Below, piece after piece: positions 26,986 to 34,997 of a stretch of DNA of 64,000 bases. The notes under the pieces are model-generated. The model was not told the DNA's origin. It ran no database searches and worked only from the letters and a program-made list of their open reading frames with translations. The stretch is taken from contig JAUIBW010000011.1 in NCBI GenBank assembly GCA_030427585.1, positions 62,001-126,000 of the forward strand, given 5' to 3'. The stretch comes from Bacteroidia bacterium (lineage in GTDB: Bacteria > Bacteroidota > Bacteroidia > Flavobacteriales > Flavobacteriaceae). The translations under genes and the position numbers were made by a program. The first letter of the stretch is position 1. Each line of letters opens with the position of its first letter.

Positions 26986-28305
26986 TTATTCAGGAGGACC
27001 AAAACCACCTCCCATATTGAGCTCTGAATATATTCTTCCATTTTCTAGATAAATCATCTGTATATTTGGATTGGGTAATAATTGTAAATCTCCATTTCCT
27101 AAAGTCACCCTTATTTCGCGTCCTATTTGAGTAAGTGCTAAAGGGCTTGATGAAATTAAAATTCTATTATTGGGGGCATTTACATCAGGATCTAAATTCT
27201 CTAATATCGTAGATGTTAAATCAGGAGTGGTGGGGTAATAATATCTCCACCAAGTAGTTCGATTTTTCCATCTTATTGTATACTCCGGAGTACGCAAACG
27301 ATTTGAGTCATTTTGATCTAGCCATCTATATTCGGCAAGGTTTTCATTGGGTTCATAGAAGCATTCGATAACGGCAAGTGGACGATTTTTATATATAATA
27401 TCATCCATATAAAATAGTAATGATAATGCAGGTATAGGAGTTCCCAAATTATCTTGTACCTCTATTTGATAATATGCCGAGGTTAAATCACTTAAATCCA
27501 GCTCACATTCTATTAATGATGTTCCCGGTTCAGAGGTTTGATGTTGTATTGTCTTTACAACAATACCGTTAATATCTCTTATTAAGAATATGAGTATTTC
27601 TGCTGCTGCGGCTTCAACATCATGCTTGAAAACAGATGGTCTCGATACAATTCGATCTAAACTGGTGACGTACTGAAATAAAGGATTAGCACCAATAAAT
27701 ATCTGTCTCCAATTATTAGTATCAAAAACCCCAGGGCCATTATTTTCTATAGCCTCAAACATCTGAGGATTTAATGGATCTGAGGCATCTATAAAAATCT
27801 CACTAGCCTCATAGGCATAAGAATTATCAAAACCTGTAATTGGAGTACTTAGATATAATGTATTATCTATGATATTATTAGCTCTGTTCGAGAAATAATA
27901 GATAAACTGATCTTTATTAGCTAATTCTTCCTCTAACCTAATGTTTGTAAAATTGAAGAAATAAGGGTTTATTGCAGTTACTTGAAATTTGAGACTAAAA
28001 GCTTCATCCATCGCAATAAAGGGAGTAAATACTCCACCTCCCAAATCACTTACCTGGCACCCTATAAAAAAGCCCCGATGATTTCTTTTAAATAGTAAAT
28101 GTTTGTCTTTAAGAATTTTTACAGTTTCGGGAGTTGGCTCTATATAAAGATCACGCTCGATATTGTACTTATTGACTTGTTCTGCAAGCACTTCACTCAT
28201 TGGATTATCTGGAGTATCTTGATAAAGCTCTACCTCTTCGGTGAGATAATAGTCAAGTAACAGCCGAACCGAAAAAAGTTGACGATATTGATGCAAGCTA
28301 CTCAT
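26986..28305 (-). CDS. Unrecognised 439-aa eCIS operon protein
   Basis: I do not recognise this family. The first 90 residues are mixed helix and strand (FSVRLLLDYYLTEEVELYQD, ERDLYIEPTPETVKILKDKHLLFKR, GFFIGCQV). The middle has Ig-like beta segments with TSLIECELDLSDLTSAYYQIEV, and the end is a YIE-type strand then Gly/Pro. No signal peptide or TM helix is seen. It overlaps the terminator gene by 4 bp and precedes the sheath gene by 32 bp, so it is made with the head-end proteins. A cap or cap-adaptor role at the distal end is a reasonable guess from position only. Confidence 0.75.
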   Translation of the reverse strand: MSSLHQYRQLFSVRLLLDYYLTEEVELYQDTPDNPMSEVLAEQVNKYNIERDLYIEPTPETVKILKDKHLLFKRNHRGFFIGCQVSDLGGGVFTPFIAMDEAFSLKFQVTAINPYFFNFTNIRLEEELANKDQFIYYFSNRANNIIDNTLYLSTPITGFDNSYAYEASEIFIDASDPLNPQMFEAIENNGPGVFDTNNWRQIFIGANPLFQYVTSLDRIVSRPSVFKHDVEAAAAEILIFLIRDINGIVVKTIQHQTSEPGTSLIECELDLSDLTSAYYQIEVQDNLGTPIPALSLLFYMDDIIYKNRPLAVIECFYEPNENLAEYRWLDQNDSNRLRTPEYTIRWKNRTTWWRYYYPTTPDLTSTILENLDPDVNAPNNRILISSSPLALTQIGREIRVTLGNGDLQLLPNPNIQMIYLENGRIYSELNMGGGFGPPE

Positions 28306-28946
28306 AGAGATAGATTAATAGATTGTTTTGTTTTTGTTTGAAAGTCCTGAATATTAGCTCCTCTTCTTGTTGTTCGTTCCCTTTGTAGAGGTAATACCCG
28401 AGCTTTATACATAACAAAAGGCATTTGTTTTCCTCCTAGAGATCCCCAAAGATGATTTACCTGTTCGAATGTTAGAGGATAAAGTTCTACTGCAATACGT
28501 ATATCTTGAAGTGAAGGGTTTTGTACAATTTCGGGGTCAGGAGCATTTTGTGGTGTAAAAACATTTTGACTCTGAAAAAACTCAATAACATTAGACAATA
28601 ATGTTATTCCATTATTATATGGTGTTTGACTGCTACTACCTCCTCCTTGTGGACTGGTGAAATTTGATGTAAATAGTAAAAATAAATTAAGAAAAGTGGG
28701 AGGATTCTCTATTTCTGGTTGAAATGAGTTACTTCGATAGGGTGAAGCATTTTTTAAGGTTACTTCTTCTATAAGATTAACCAAGCTCAAAACAATTTTG
28801 TCTTGCATATAAGATTCACTTCCTCCTAAAGCATTAGACAAACCAATATTGCCCAACACAACCGGAGGCTCCTCAATATCCTCATTTATCTGAAGAATAT
28901 AAGTGGTTAATTGATTAACTAATAATTGTAAGATGGTCCTGATCAT
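28302..28946 (-). CDS. eCIS tail terminator / cap (DUF4255, Afp16-like)
   Basis: 214 aa. It follows the DUF4255 (Pvc16 N-terminal) pattern: an N-terminal helix (TILQLLVNQLTTYIL), then VVLGNIGLSN, DKIVLSLVNLIEEVTLKN, NLFLLFTSNF, and the conserved VNHLWGSLGGKQMPFVMYKARVL. The C-terminal tail is short. Terminator proteins cap the tube and sheath at the end away from the baseplate. It is the first structural gene of the operon, 280 bp downstream of the regulator gene, so the main operon promoter must lie in that gap or further up. Confidence 0.9.
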   Translation of the reverse strand: MIRTILQLLVNQLTTYILQINEDIEEPPVVLGNIGLSNALGGSESYMQDKIVLSLVNLIEEVTLKNASPYRSNSFQPEIENPPTFLNLFLLFTSNFTSPQGGGSSSQTPYNNGITLLSNVIEFFQSQNVFTPQNAPDPEIVQNPSLQDIRIAVELYPLTFEQVNHLWGSLGGKQMPFVMYKARVLPLQRERTTRRGANIQDFQTKTKQSINLSL

Positions 28947-29226
28947 AACAGTATTTAATCATCAAATAATTGCTCTACCTTTCTTTTTAAAGGATAGCAT
29001 TTATAATTTTAAAGTAAAATTTTAAAAAGGAGTGACGATGCACACTACACCGTTCAAGTTTAAACAACAATTATACTAACAACAAGGACAATCAAAACTG
29101 AGGAAGTCCTTCATAATTATCTTGGGGTTATATCATTATATTAAATGATTCTTATACTAAATTGTATCTTTTTATACCAAAATACAACGGTCATTTGACC
29201 AACGGTATCTAAAAAGGAAGGAACGC
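28947..29226. promoter_or_regulatory. Leader and probable promoter region of the eCIS operon
   Basis: 280 bp between the regulator stop and the terminator-gene start. It contains a direct repeat resembling LytTR sites (29185-29206), a GTTTAAAC palindrome near 29058, and no exact TAnnTTTG box on the minus strand. No intrinsic terminator was seen after the regulator gene, so read-through from the regulator into the structural genes is possible. The exact transcription start cannot be placed. Confidence 0.4.
29185..29206 (-). promoter_or_regulatory. Direct repeat resembling LytTR binding sites
   Basis: On the minus strand ACCGTTG occurs twice with 15-bp period. One copy, ACCGTTGGT, fits the published LytTR half-site (WMMGTTNRY-like) at all positions, the other less well. 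An overlapping dyad GGTCATTTGACC lies at 29189-29200. The pair sits between the LytTR regulator and the eCIS operon, where an autoregulatory or activating site is expected. The spacing is shorter than the 21-22 bp usual for LytTR sites, so the match is suggestive only. Confidence 0.4.
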
Positions 29227-30144
29227 CTATCCTTGAATAATAATAGGAAACTTGTTGTCTTTTTTAATATTTGATAAAAAACTTTCTTTTCTTCTTCGTG
29301 AAATGGGTATTTGGTGCCCGTTATTCATAATTAAACTACCTTCTTTATAGTATTTTTTAATTTTTGAAAGATTGATCAGAAAAGATTTATGAGGAGAGAA
29401 AAAGCCGAAAGGAAGAAGTAGTTTCACAAATTCCCCAATGTTATAGGAACTAATAATATTAGAACAGGAAGCCGTAATGAGTTTGGTACATTTCTGCATA
29501 CCTTCACAGCAAATAATCTGTTCAATAGGTAAAAACTCATAACCTTCCAAAGTAGGAATCCCGATCACATTTTTTTGAGGCCGAATACTAATTTCATTTT
29601 TTATATTTTCTTTTTGCAAGAAAATTTTTTCTTGTACGTGTTTAATAACATTTAATAGTTGAGTTTCCTGAATGGGACTATGTAAATAACCGAAAACATT
29701 ATATTGTAAAGTTGTAATATCCAAATATTTTTTTTCTGTAATAAAAATAACCTCAAAGCTAATATTACTAATTTCTTTTAATACCTGAAGATGTATTTTT
29801 TGCTCATCATCAATACCAAAAAAAACCAAATCCAAAGATTTGGTATCAATCCATGCCTTTGCCATATCTTTACAGTTAACTTTTCCTGTTATGGTAATAT
29901 AAGGACAATGATCTTTAAGCATATTCTCAAGTACATTACATGTATTTGTATCAGAACTAATAAGAAGTGAGGTGATTTTTTGTTGGTTTTTATTATTTAT
30001 TCTGTCATCATCTTTTTCTTTACACCAAGCTTTTTCGCTATACCTCGTAAAAGTGGGAATCACCTTTTCTACCTGGGTCACCGATGGAGAAAATTTATTA
30101 ATTTCTTCTTTGTAAACCTCTGGTGTTTTATAATGTGTTGACAT
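29227..30144 (-). CDS. Sheath-peptide / pseudo-receiver / LytTR regulator
   Basis: 305 aa in three parts. Residues 4-40 copy the sheath N-terminus (YKTPxVYxEEIxKFxPSV pattern; 21 of 36 residues identical to the sheath encoded at 25001-26953). Residues 56-175 look like a response-regulator receiver, but the acidic pocket is lost (SSD at 63-65), the phospho-acceptor position is G110 in LVFFGI, and the usual lysine is changed (YLHSPI at 153-158). Residues 194-294 are a LytTR DNA-binding domain (FFSPHKSFLINLSKI, IPISRRRKESFL). No histidine kinase is encoded nearby. The gene lies directly upstream of the eCIS operon on the same strand. Phosphorylation-independent control, perhaps by binding sheath subunits through its arm, is my inference. 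Confidence 0.9.
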   Translation of the reverse strand: MSTHYKTPEVYKEEINKFSPSVTQVEKVIPTFTRYSEKAWCKEKDDDRINNKNQQKITSLLISSDTNTCNVLENMLKDHCPYITITGKVNCKDMAKAWIDTKSLDLVFFGIDDEQKIHLQVLKEISNISFEVIFITEKKYLDITTLQYNVFGYLHSPIQETQLLNVIKHVQEKIFLQKENIKNEISIRPQKNVIGIPTLEGYEFLPIEQIICCEGMQKCTKLITASCSNIISSYNIGEFVKLLLPFGFFSPHKSFLINLSKIKKYYKEGSLIMNNGHQIPISRRRKESFLSNIKKDNKFPIIIQG

Positions 30145-30462
30145 AATTTTATCTTTTATATAAATAGTAGTACCATGTTTGAGAAATAATTATTTAACAA
30201 ATTATCACGAAAACCAAAAAAAGTCTTTCTTAACACTAAATTTTAAAGCTTACTTATCCTTTCTCATGAGATCTATACAGAGTATATAGTTTTTTAGAGT
30301 CTCAATTCTACAATTGCAAAATCCAATTTGATATTTTTTAAAAACAAAGACTCTGAAAGCATTAATTATATCTCACTCAAGCAAATGTCTACAGCTATAT
30401 TTTGATTAGCTATTCACCTGTTTATTAACTACATAAAGTTGAAAAAATATTTATACCGACAC

Positions 30463-30486
30463 AAGGGGGATTTGCCCCCTTTTTTA
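30463..30486 (+). terminator. Intrinsic terminator without an upstream gene
   Basis: AAGGGGG, loop ATTTG, CCCCCTT, followed by a T run on the plus strand. The stem has seven pairs, five of them G-C, rare in this AT-rich DNA. The only plus-strand transcription that could reach it would start within 30145-30462, so it may end a short RNA or shield the regulator locus. Confidence 0.7.
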
Positions 30487-30552
30487 TTTTTAAACCCCTC
30501 TTTTTTAATATTATGATTAAAAACATTTATATACCAGAAATGCAATAAAATA

Positions 30553-30584
30553 GGAATAAATCCTATTTTATTTGGAATTATTCC
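30553..30584. promoter_or_regulatory. Paired GGAAT/ATTCC palindromes (second copy of operator)
   Basis: GGAATAAATCC (30553-30563) and GGAATTATTCC (30574-30584) are centred 21 bp apart. The second begins with TTG (30572-30574) that could be a -33 element, and TACCTTTA at 30597-30604, one mismatch from TAnnTTTG, follows after 22 nt. The TIR promoter at 653-704 has the same arms, the same 21-bp spacing and the same 22-nt distance, so the two genes are probably controlled by one regulator. Confidence 0.55.
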
Positions 30585-30626
30585 ATAAATATATTTTACC
30601 TTTATTACCTTAAATCATTCATTGTA

Positions 30627-31700
30627 ATGAAGACACAAAAGCATATAAAAGGTAGAGGAGCACAAGAAAAAGTTCATAATAGATTTTTTGAACTATATCA
30701 TGAAACAAGAGATGATTTTCTTAATTATTGCCTTGATGAGGGAGAACCTATCAATAAATATCAAACTACTTATATAGAAACGTTTCCAAAAACGATTATA
30801 AATAAAGTTACCAGCCCTGATGTTGGTATGTTATATTCTCTCAACCCATATCAAGGTTGTGAGCACGGTTGTGTATATTGCTATGCTAGAAATTCTCATG
30901 AATATTGGGGTTATGATGCCGGATTAGATTTTGAAAGTAAAATTTTGATTAAAAAGAATGCTCCTGAATTATTAGAGAAGAAATTGCGAAATAAAAAATG
31001 GAGAGCATATCCTATTTCACTTTCTGGAAATACAGATTGCTATCAACCTATTGAAAAAAAACTTGAAATCACCCGTAAACTTCTTGAAATTTTTCTAAAA
31101 TACAGGCATCCTGTTGGTATCATTACTAAGAATGCTTTAATCCTTAGAGATTTAGATCTTCTCTCTAAATTATCCAAACATAATCTGGTAGCAGTATACC
31201 TCTCTATCACTACATTAAGAGAAGATACACGAAGAATCCTTGAACCAAGAACTGCAAGTATAAAAAAACGATTAGAAACTCTAGAAAAACTAAATGCTTC
31301 TGGGGTTCCTACAAATGTGATGATGGCACCAATAATTCCTTCGGTTAATAGTCACGAAATATTACCGCTAGCCAAAGAAATTTCAAAGCGGGGTGCAAAA
31401 AGTATAGGGTATACAATAGTAAGATTAAATGGAGCAATCGGAAAAATATTCATCAAATGGTTAGAAAGCACGTTACCAGATCGTAAAGAGAAAATCCTAC
31501 ACCAGATCATGCAGTGTCATGAAGGTAACCTAAATGATAGTACTTTTGGAAGAAGGATGAGAGGATCTGGAAACATAGCTGATCAAATTCACCAGTTGTT
31601 TACTATAGCAAGACAAAAATACTTTTCTCAGGAAGAAAGGGTACATCTAAACTGTGATCTACATCAATTTTATAAAGATGAGCAATTGCGATTGTTCTGA
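30627..31700 (+). CDS. Radical SAM protein (PA0069 / SplB-related family)
   Basis: 357 aa with the radical SAM cysteine motif C78-EHG-C82-VY-C85, followed by the GNTDCYQPIE segment and the TTLREDTRRILEPR block typical of the PA0069 family, a spore photoproduct lyase relative. These enzymes bind a 4Fe-4S cluster and split S-adenosylmethionine to make a radical; the substrate of this subgroup is not known. The start ATG is the only sensible one and follows the paired palindrome promoter by about 25 bp. It converges with the HD hydrolase gene; the stop codons abut. Confidence 0.9.
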   Translation: MKTQKHIKGRGAQEKVHNRFFELYHETRDDFLNYCLDEGEPINKYQTTYIETFPKTIINKVTSPDVGMLYSLNPYQGCEHGCVYCYARNSHEYWGYDAGLDFESKILIKKNAPELLEKKLRNKKWRAYPISLSGNTDCYQPIEKKLEITRKLLEIFLKYRHPVGIITKNALILRDLDLLSKLSKHNLVAVYLSITTLREDTRRILEPRTASIKKRLETLEKLNASGVPTNVMMAPIIPSVNSHEILPLAKEISKRGAKSIGYTIVRLNGAIGKIFIKWLESTLPDRKEKILHQIMQCHEGNLNDSTFGRRMRGSGNIADQIHQLFTIARQKYFSQEERVHLNCDLHQFYKDEQLRLF

Positions 31701-32363
31701 TCAAGATTTCCCTTTCCATTCTTGATAAAACTGTTCTAGAAACCGTTCCATAAATTGGTGCCGCCCTACTGCCAATTTTCTTCCTGTTTTAGTATTCATT
31801 CTATCTTTAAGGAGCAATAATTTTTCGTAGAAATGATTAATGGTAGGCGATGTTGAAGATTTATATTCTTCTTTACTCATCTTTAGATTTGGAGCAATTT
31901 CTGGATCATACAGTGTTCTGTTCTTAAATCCTCCATAGTTAAAACATCTTGCTACTCCTATAGCCCCTATAGCGTCTAAACGATCTGCATCTTGTACAAC
32001 ATCTAGTTCGGGGGATCTAAATTTTTGATCTATATTTCCTCCTTTGAAAGAAATATTTTTGATGATCTTAACGACATGATTAATGACTGTGGGGTCTACT
32101 TGAAGGTTTTCTAAAAAATCTGCAGCCATTTTTGGCCCTATAGTTTCATCACCATCATAAAATTTTGAATCTGCAATATCATGAAGTAATGCACCTAAGG
32201 AGACTACAAAAAAATCAACATCTTCTTCTTTAGAAATTAATTGAGCATTCTTAAAAACCCTTTCGATATGAAACCAGTCATGTCCTCCTTCTGCTCCACT
32301 AAGGGTATCTTTTACAAAATCAATAGTTTTAGATATAATCTGATCTTCAATCATACCCAACAT
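31701..32363 (-). CDS. HD-domain phosphohydrolase (YedJ/YpgQ-like)
   Basis: 220 aa. Metal-binding HD residues are visible: H28 in GGHDWFH, HD at 61-62 in ALLHDIAD, and DADRLD at 125-130 followed by AIGAIGVAR. This matches small stand-alone HD hydrolases related to yedJ and ypgQ, which cleave nucleotide phosphates. The start could also be the Met at residue 4 (32354). It follows the desaturase gene by 3 bp, so both are likely co-transcribed, though no metabolic link is obvious. Confidence 0.9.
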   Translation of the reverse strand: MLGMIEDQIISKTIDFVKDTLSGAEGGHDWFHIERVFKNAQLISKEEDVDFFVVSLGALLHDIADSKFYDGDETIGPKMAADFLENLQVDPTVINHVVKIIKNISFKGGNIDQKFRSPELDVVQDADRLDAIGAIGVARCFNYGGFKNRTLYDPEIAPNLKMSKEEYKSSTSPTINHFYEKLLLLKDRMNTKTGRKLAVGRHQFMERFLEQFYQEWKGKS

Positions 32364-32366
32364 TAT

Positions 32367-33368
32367 TTATTTTGCCATTGCAGGTTGCACCCACTTAAAT
32401 TCAAAAATTTCTTCTGGAATAACCAATCGTTCACTAATACGTTGCATCCTGGCGGGCAATTTCATTAAAAAATCACGTGCTCTTTCTGCTTCATCGGTAA
32501 GGTCTATTATTTTATCAATCTCCCACCGATCGATAAGGCGCTGCATAATATCAATATAATCTTGTGAGGTATATACTCCGATACGTTGTGCAGACCACGA
32601 AAAATCTTCAAAAGCAGTTCCTATAGATTGGCCAGATTCTCTAAGTAAATGTGCTGGCATCACAATCTTTTTCTTCATCATATCACTAAAAGCAATCATC
32701 ATCTGACTTGGATCTACCTCAAAAATGCTTCTTACAAACTCACTATATGCATTATGATGACGCATCTCATCTCCTGCAATAATTTTGCACATCTTAGATA
32801 ATGACTTATTAGAATATTTTCTAGCTAGTTTTGCAACTCTATTATGAGAAATATAGGTTGCCAATTCTTGAAAACTGGTATATACAAAGTTTTTATAAGG
32901 GTCTCTATCTGTACCTATATCAAAACCATCATTAATTAAGTGTTGTGTAGTTCTTTCTACTTCAATCATATTTACTCGACCCGACAAATAGAGATATTTA
33001 TTCAATACATCTCCATGTCTATTCTCTTCACCTGTCCAATAACGTACCCATTTGGCCCAACCATTATCTTTTCCATTTTCATGCTGATTAATTCCTTCTA
33101 CATCCATTAACCAGGATTCGTAAGTAGGCAAAGCTTCTTCGGTAATAGTATCTCCAACCAAAACCACCCAAAAATCATAGGGAAGTTCTTTGGCCAATTC
33201 TCTTAATTCTTTCACTTCTTCATAAAAAGTATCTTCATTTTGTGAATCGGGTAAAAAATCAGTTGGTTGCCATATTTTATCTACAGGAATCAAGAATTTA
33301 TCTATAAAACCATCTACTTTCTTTTCTAGTAGTTGCATTACCTCTAATCTAATATTATCTAAAGCCAT
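32367..33368 (-). CDS. Acyl-[acyl-carrier-protein] desaturase
   Basis: 333 aa in the ferritin-like acyl-ACP desaturase family. The two di-iron motifs are EENRH (114-118) and DEMRH (199-203), with additional ligands expected near E80 and E167. It introduces a double bond into acyl-ACP chains in the cytosol, providing unsaturated fatty acids. It lies 11 bp downstream of an acyltransferase gene, which suggests a lipid-remodelling operon (acyltransferase, desaturase, HD hydrolase). Confidence 0.92.
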   Translation of the reverse strand: MALDNIRLEVMQLLEKKVDGFIDKFLIPVDKIWQPTDFLPDSQNEDTFYEEVKELRELAKELPYDFWVVLVGDTITEEALPTYESWLMDVEGINQHENGKDNGWAKWVRYWTGEENRHGDVLNKYLYLSGRVNMIEVERTTQHLINDGFDIGTDRDPYKNFVYTSFQELATYISHNRVAKLARKYSNKSLSKMCKIIAGDEMRHHNAYSEFVRSIFEVDPSQMMIAFSDMMKKKIVMPAHLLRESGQSIGTAFEDFSWSAQRIGVYTSQDYIDIMQRLIDRWEIDKIIDLTDEAERARDFLMKLPARMQRISERLVIPEEIFEFKWVQPAMAK

Positions 33369-33379
33369 TATGATTGGTA

Positions 33380-34120
33380 TTACGTTCTGATTGCTAAAGT
33401 AACCCTTTCTTCTATTTTATCTAATAATATTTCGGGTTCTTTATTAATTGTTATTGGTTCTTGTATTTCTAATGTCATATGTACTCCCACTCCCATAGGG
33501 AAATTACCAAATCTAACCAGTTTCCAACTATTATTTATAGTTACTGGTACTATCAAAGCTTCTGGAGCATTCTTAAATAAAATTTTTAGCCCCGTTGGAG
33601 CGAAGGATTTAGGTTTTCCATCTCTACTACGAGTTCCTTCGGGGAAAATAACCGCCGAAAAATTATTTTTTGCAATAAATTTTCCAAATTTCGATAATGC
33701 TGGAATTGATTGTTTTGGGTTTTTTCTGTCAATTAAAACATTACCTCCATGACGTAAATTAAAAGATATACTTGGTATGCCCTTACCTAACTCGATCTTA
33801 GAAATAAATTTTGGTTTATGTTTTCGTAGATACCAGGATATCAAAGGTATATCAAACATACTTTGATGGTTAGATACCACTATTAATGGCTGATCCTGGG
33901 GTAACTTATATTGATTTTTAAAACTAAAGGTTACTCCTAAAATGTGTAAACATCGCAATAAACATAGGTTCATAATATTTACAACTCCTCTATGTCCTCT
34001 GGGGCCTCCTAGTTTTATACCTAGCCATTGTAACGCATGAAAAATCACCAAGGTTAATCCAAAAAACAAATAGAAAACTATAGAAAGCGGATAACTTAAT
34101 ATCTTTTTTATTGCTCCCAT
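33380..34120 (-). CDS. plsC: 1-acyl-glycerol-3-phosphate acyltransferase (PlsC family)
   Basis: 246 aa. Hydrophobic N-terminal helix (about 9-35), then the acyltransferase motifs NHQSMFD (H85 to D90, the HX4D catalytic pair) and FPEGTRSR (159-166). It transfers an acyl group to the sn-2 position of lysophosphatidate at the inner membrane. The gene heads a three-gene minus-strand run with the desaturase. Membership in the PlsC superfamily is certain; the exact acceptor could be another lysolipid, since Bacteroidota often carry several paralogues. Confidence 0.88.
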   Translation of the reverse strand: MGAIKKILSYPLSIVFYLFFGLTLVIFHALQWLGIKLGGPRGHRGVVNIMNLCLLRCLHILGVTFSFKNQYKLPQDQPLIVVSNHQSMFDIPLISWYLRKHKPKFISKIELGKGIPSISFNLRHGGNVLIDRKNPKQSIPALSKFGKFIAKNNFSAVIFPEGTRSRDGKPKSFAPTGLKILFKNAPEALIVPVTINNSWKLVRFGNFPMGVGVHMTLEIQEPITINKEPEILLDKIEERVTLAIRT

Positions 34121-34206
34121 TTTATCTGTATAATTAATAAAATTTAATTTGTGTAAAGGTATTAAAAGGTCTAATATTAGTGAGTAAATTTAATAGATTT
34201 ATCAAA

Positions 34207-34240
34207 ATAAAAACCGCCTGCAATGGCAAACGGTTTTTAT
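34207..34240. terminator. Bidirectional intrinsic terminator
   Basis: AAAACCG, a 14-nt loop and CGGTTTTT form a hairpin with A and T runs on both sides. It follows the bacilliredoxin gene on the minus strand by about 30 bp and separates it from the acyltransferase gene. Confidence 0.75.
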
Positions 34241-34267
34241 TTTCTTTTAATGTATACGTTTTACTTT

Positions 34268-34678
34268 TTAGCAATGTTCGTTATACGCATCTTTAAGGTT
34301 TTCTGCTATCATTTCTGCAGGGCGCCCTTCAATATGATGACGCTCTAGCATATGAACTAATTCTCCATTTCTAAACAATGCCATAGAAGGTGATGATGGA
34401 GGAAATGGGATCATATAACTACGTGCTTTATCTGTCGCTTCTCTATCTACACCTGCAAAAACGGTAACCAAATTATCAGGCTTTTTATCATTCTCTAATG
34501 ACGCTCTTGCTCCCGGACGAGCATTTGCAGCAGCACAGCCACACACCGAATTTACAACTACCAATGTAGTTCCTTCTTTAGCTATTGCCATTTCTACTGC
34601 CTCTTCTGTATGTAATTCTTCAAAACCAATACTTGTAAGATCTTCTCTCATTGGTTTTACTAAATCTGCTGGATACAT
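34268..34678 (-). CDS. Bacilliredoxin (BrxA/BrxB, YphP/YqiW family)
   Basis: 136 aa with the family active-site C46-G-C48 in VVNSVCGCAAANARPGA and the SPSMALFRNG block near 95-105. Bacilliredoxins are thioredoxin-fold proteins that remove low-molecular-weight thiols from oxidised proteins. In Bacteroidota the physiological thiol partner is not established in every species. The gene is monocistronic, closed by a terminator 30 bp downstream. Confidence 0.93.
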   Translation of the reverse strand: MYPADLVKPMREDLTSIGFEELHTEEAVEMAIAKEGTTLVVVNSVCGCAAANARPGARASLENDKKPDNLVTVFAGVDREATDKARSYMIPFPPSSPSMALFRNGELVHMLERHHIEGRPAEMIAENLKDAYNEHC

Positions 34679-34997
34679 ATTTTTTATCTTTTATTTTCGT
34701 GTTTTAATTTTATACAAAGTTACAAATTATGTACCACATAAGAACAACTGACAAGTAGTCTGAAAATTCACTTATGGCTTATGAATAAAATCAAATTGTA
34801 TATGTGATAATTTTATCTGTTTATATATGGTTTAAAAGCCTGAACCACCTTTTAACCCATATAGAGAATTAATCAATAAGATCTAATATCATAAACTATT
34901 TCGTAACAAATTAAAAATACTGCTTACTAATATAATAGAAACTAAAAATTATCTTTTAATAATTAGTTTATCTTTACAACCCAAAAAAATGTTTTGA
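34679..34997. other. Intergenic region between divergent genes
   Basis: 319 bp, strongly AT-rich, between the bacilliredoxin and DjlA-like genes. It must hold both promoters. No exact TAnnTTTG box or hairpin stood out, and no coding frame is visible. Confidence 0.4.

Larger units (their letters stand above)
30145..30626. other. Intergenic region between regulator and radical SAM gene
   Basis: 482 bp between two divergent genes. It contains an intrinsic terminator on the plus strand (30463-30486) without an obvious plus-strand gene before it, and the paired palindrome of the radical SAM promoter (30553-30584). No coding frame or exact TAnnTTTG box for the regulator was found. Confidence 0.55.

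Noticed and set aside
29039..29080. Short plus-strand ORF after an AAGGAG motif upstream of the eCIS operon
   Set aside because: Only 13 codons, antisense to the leader region, with no other support.
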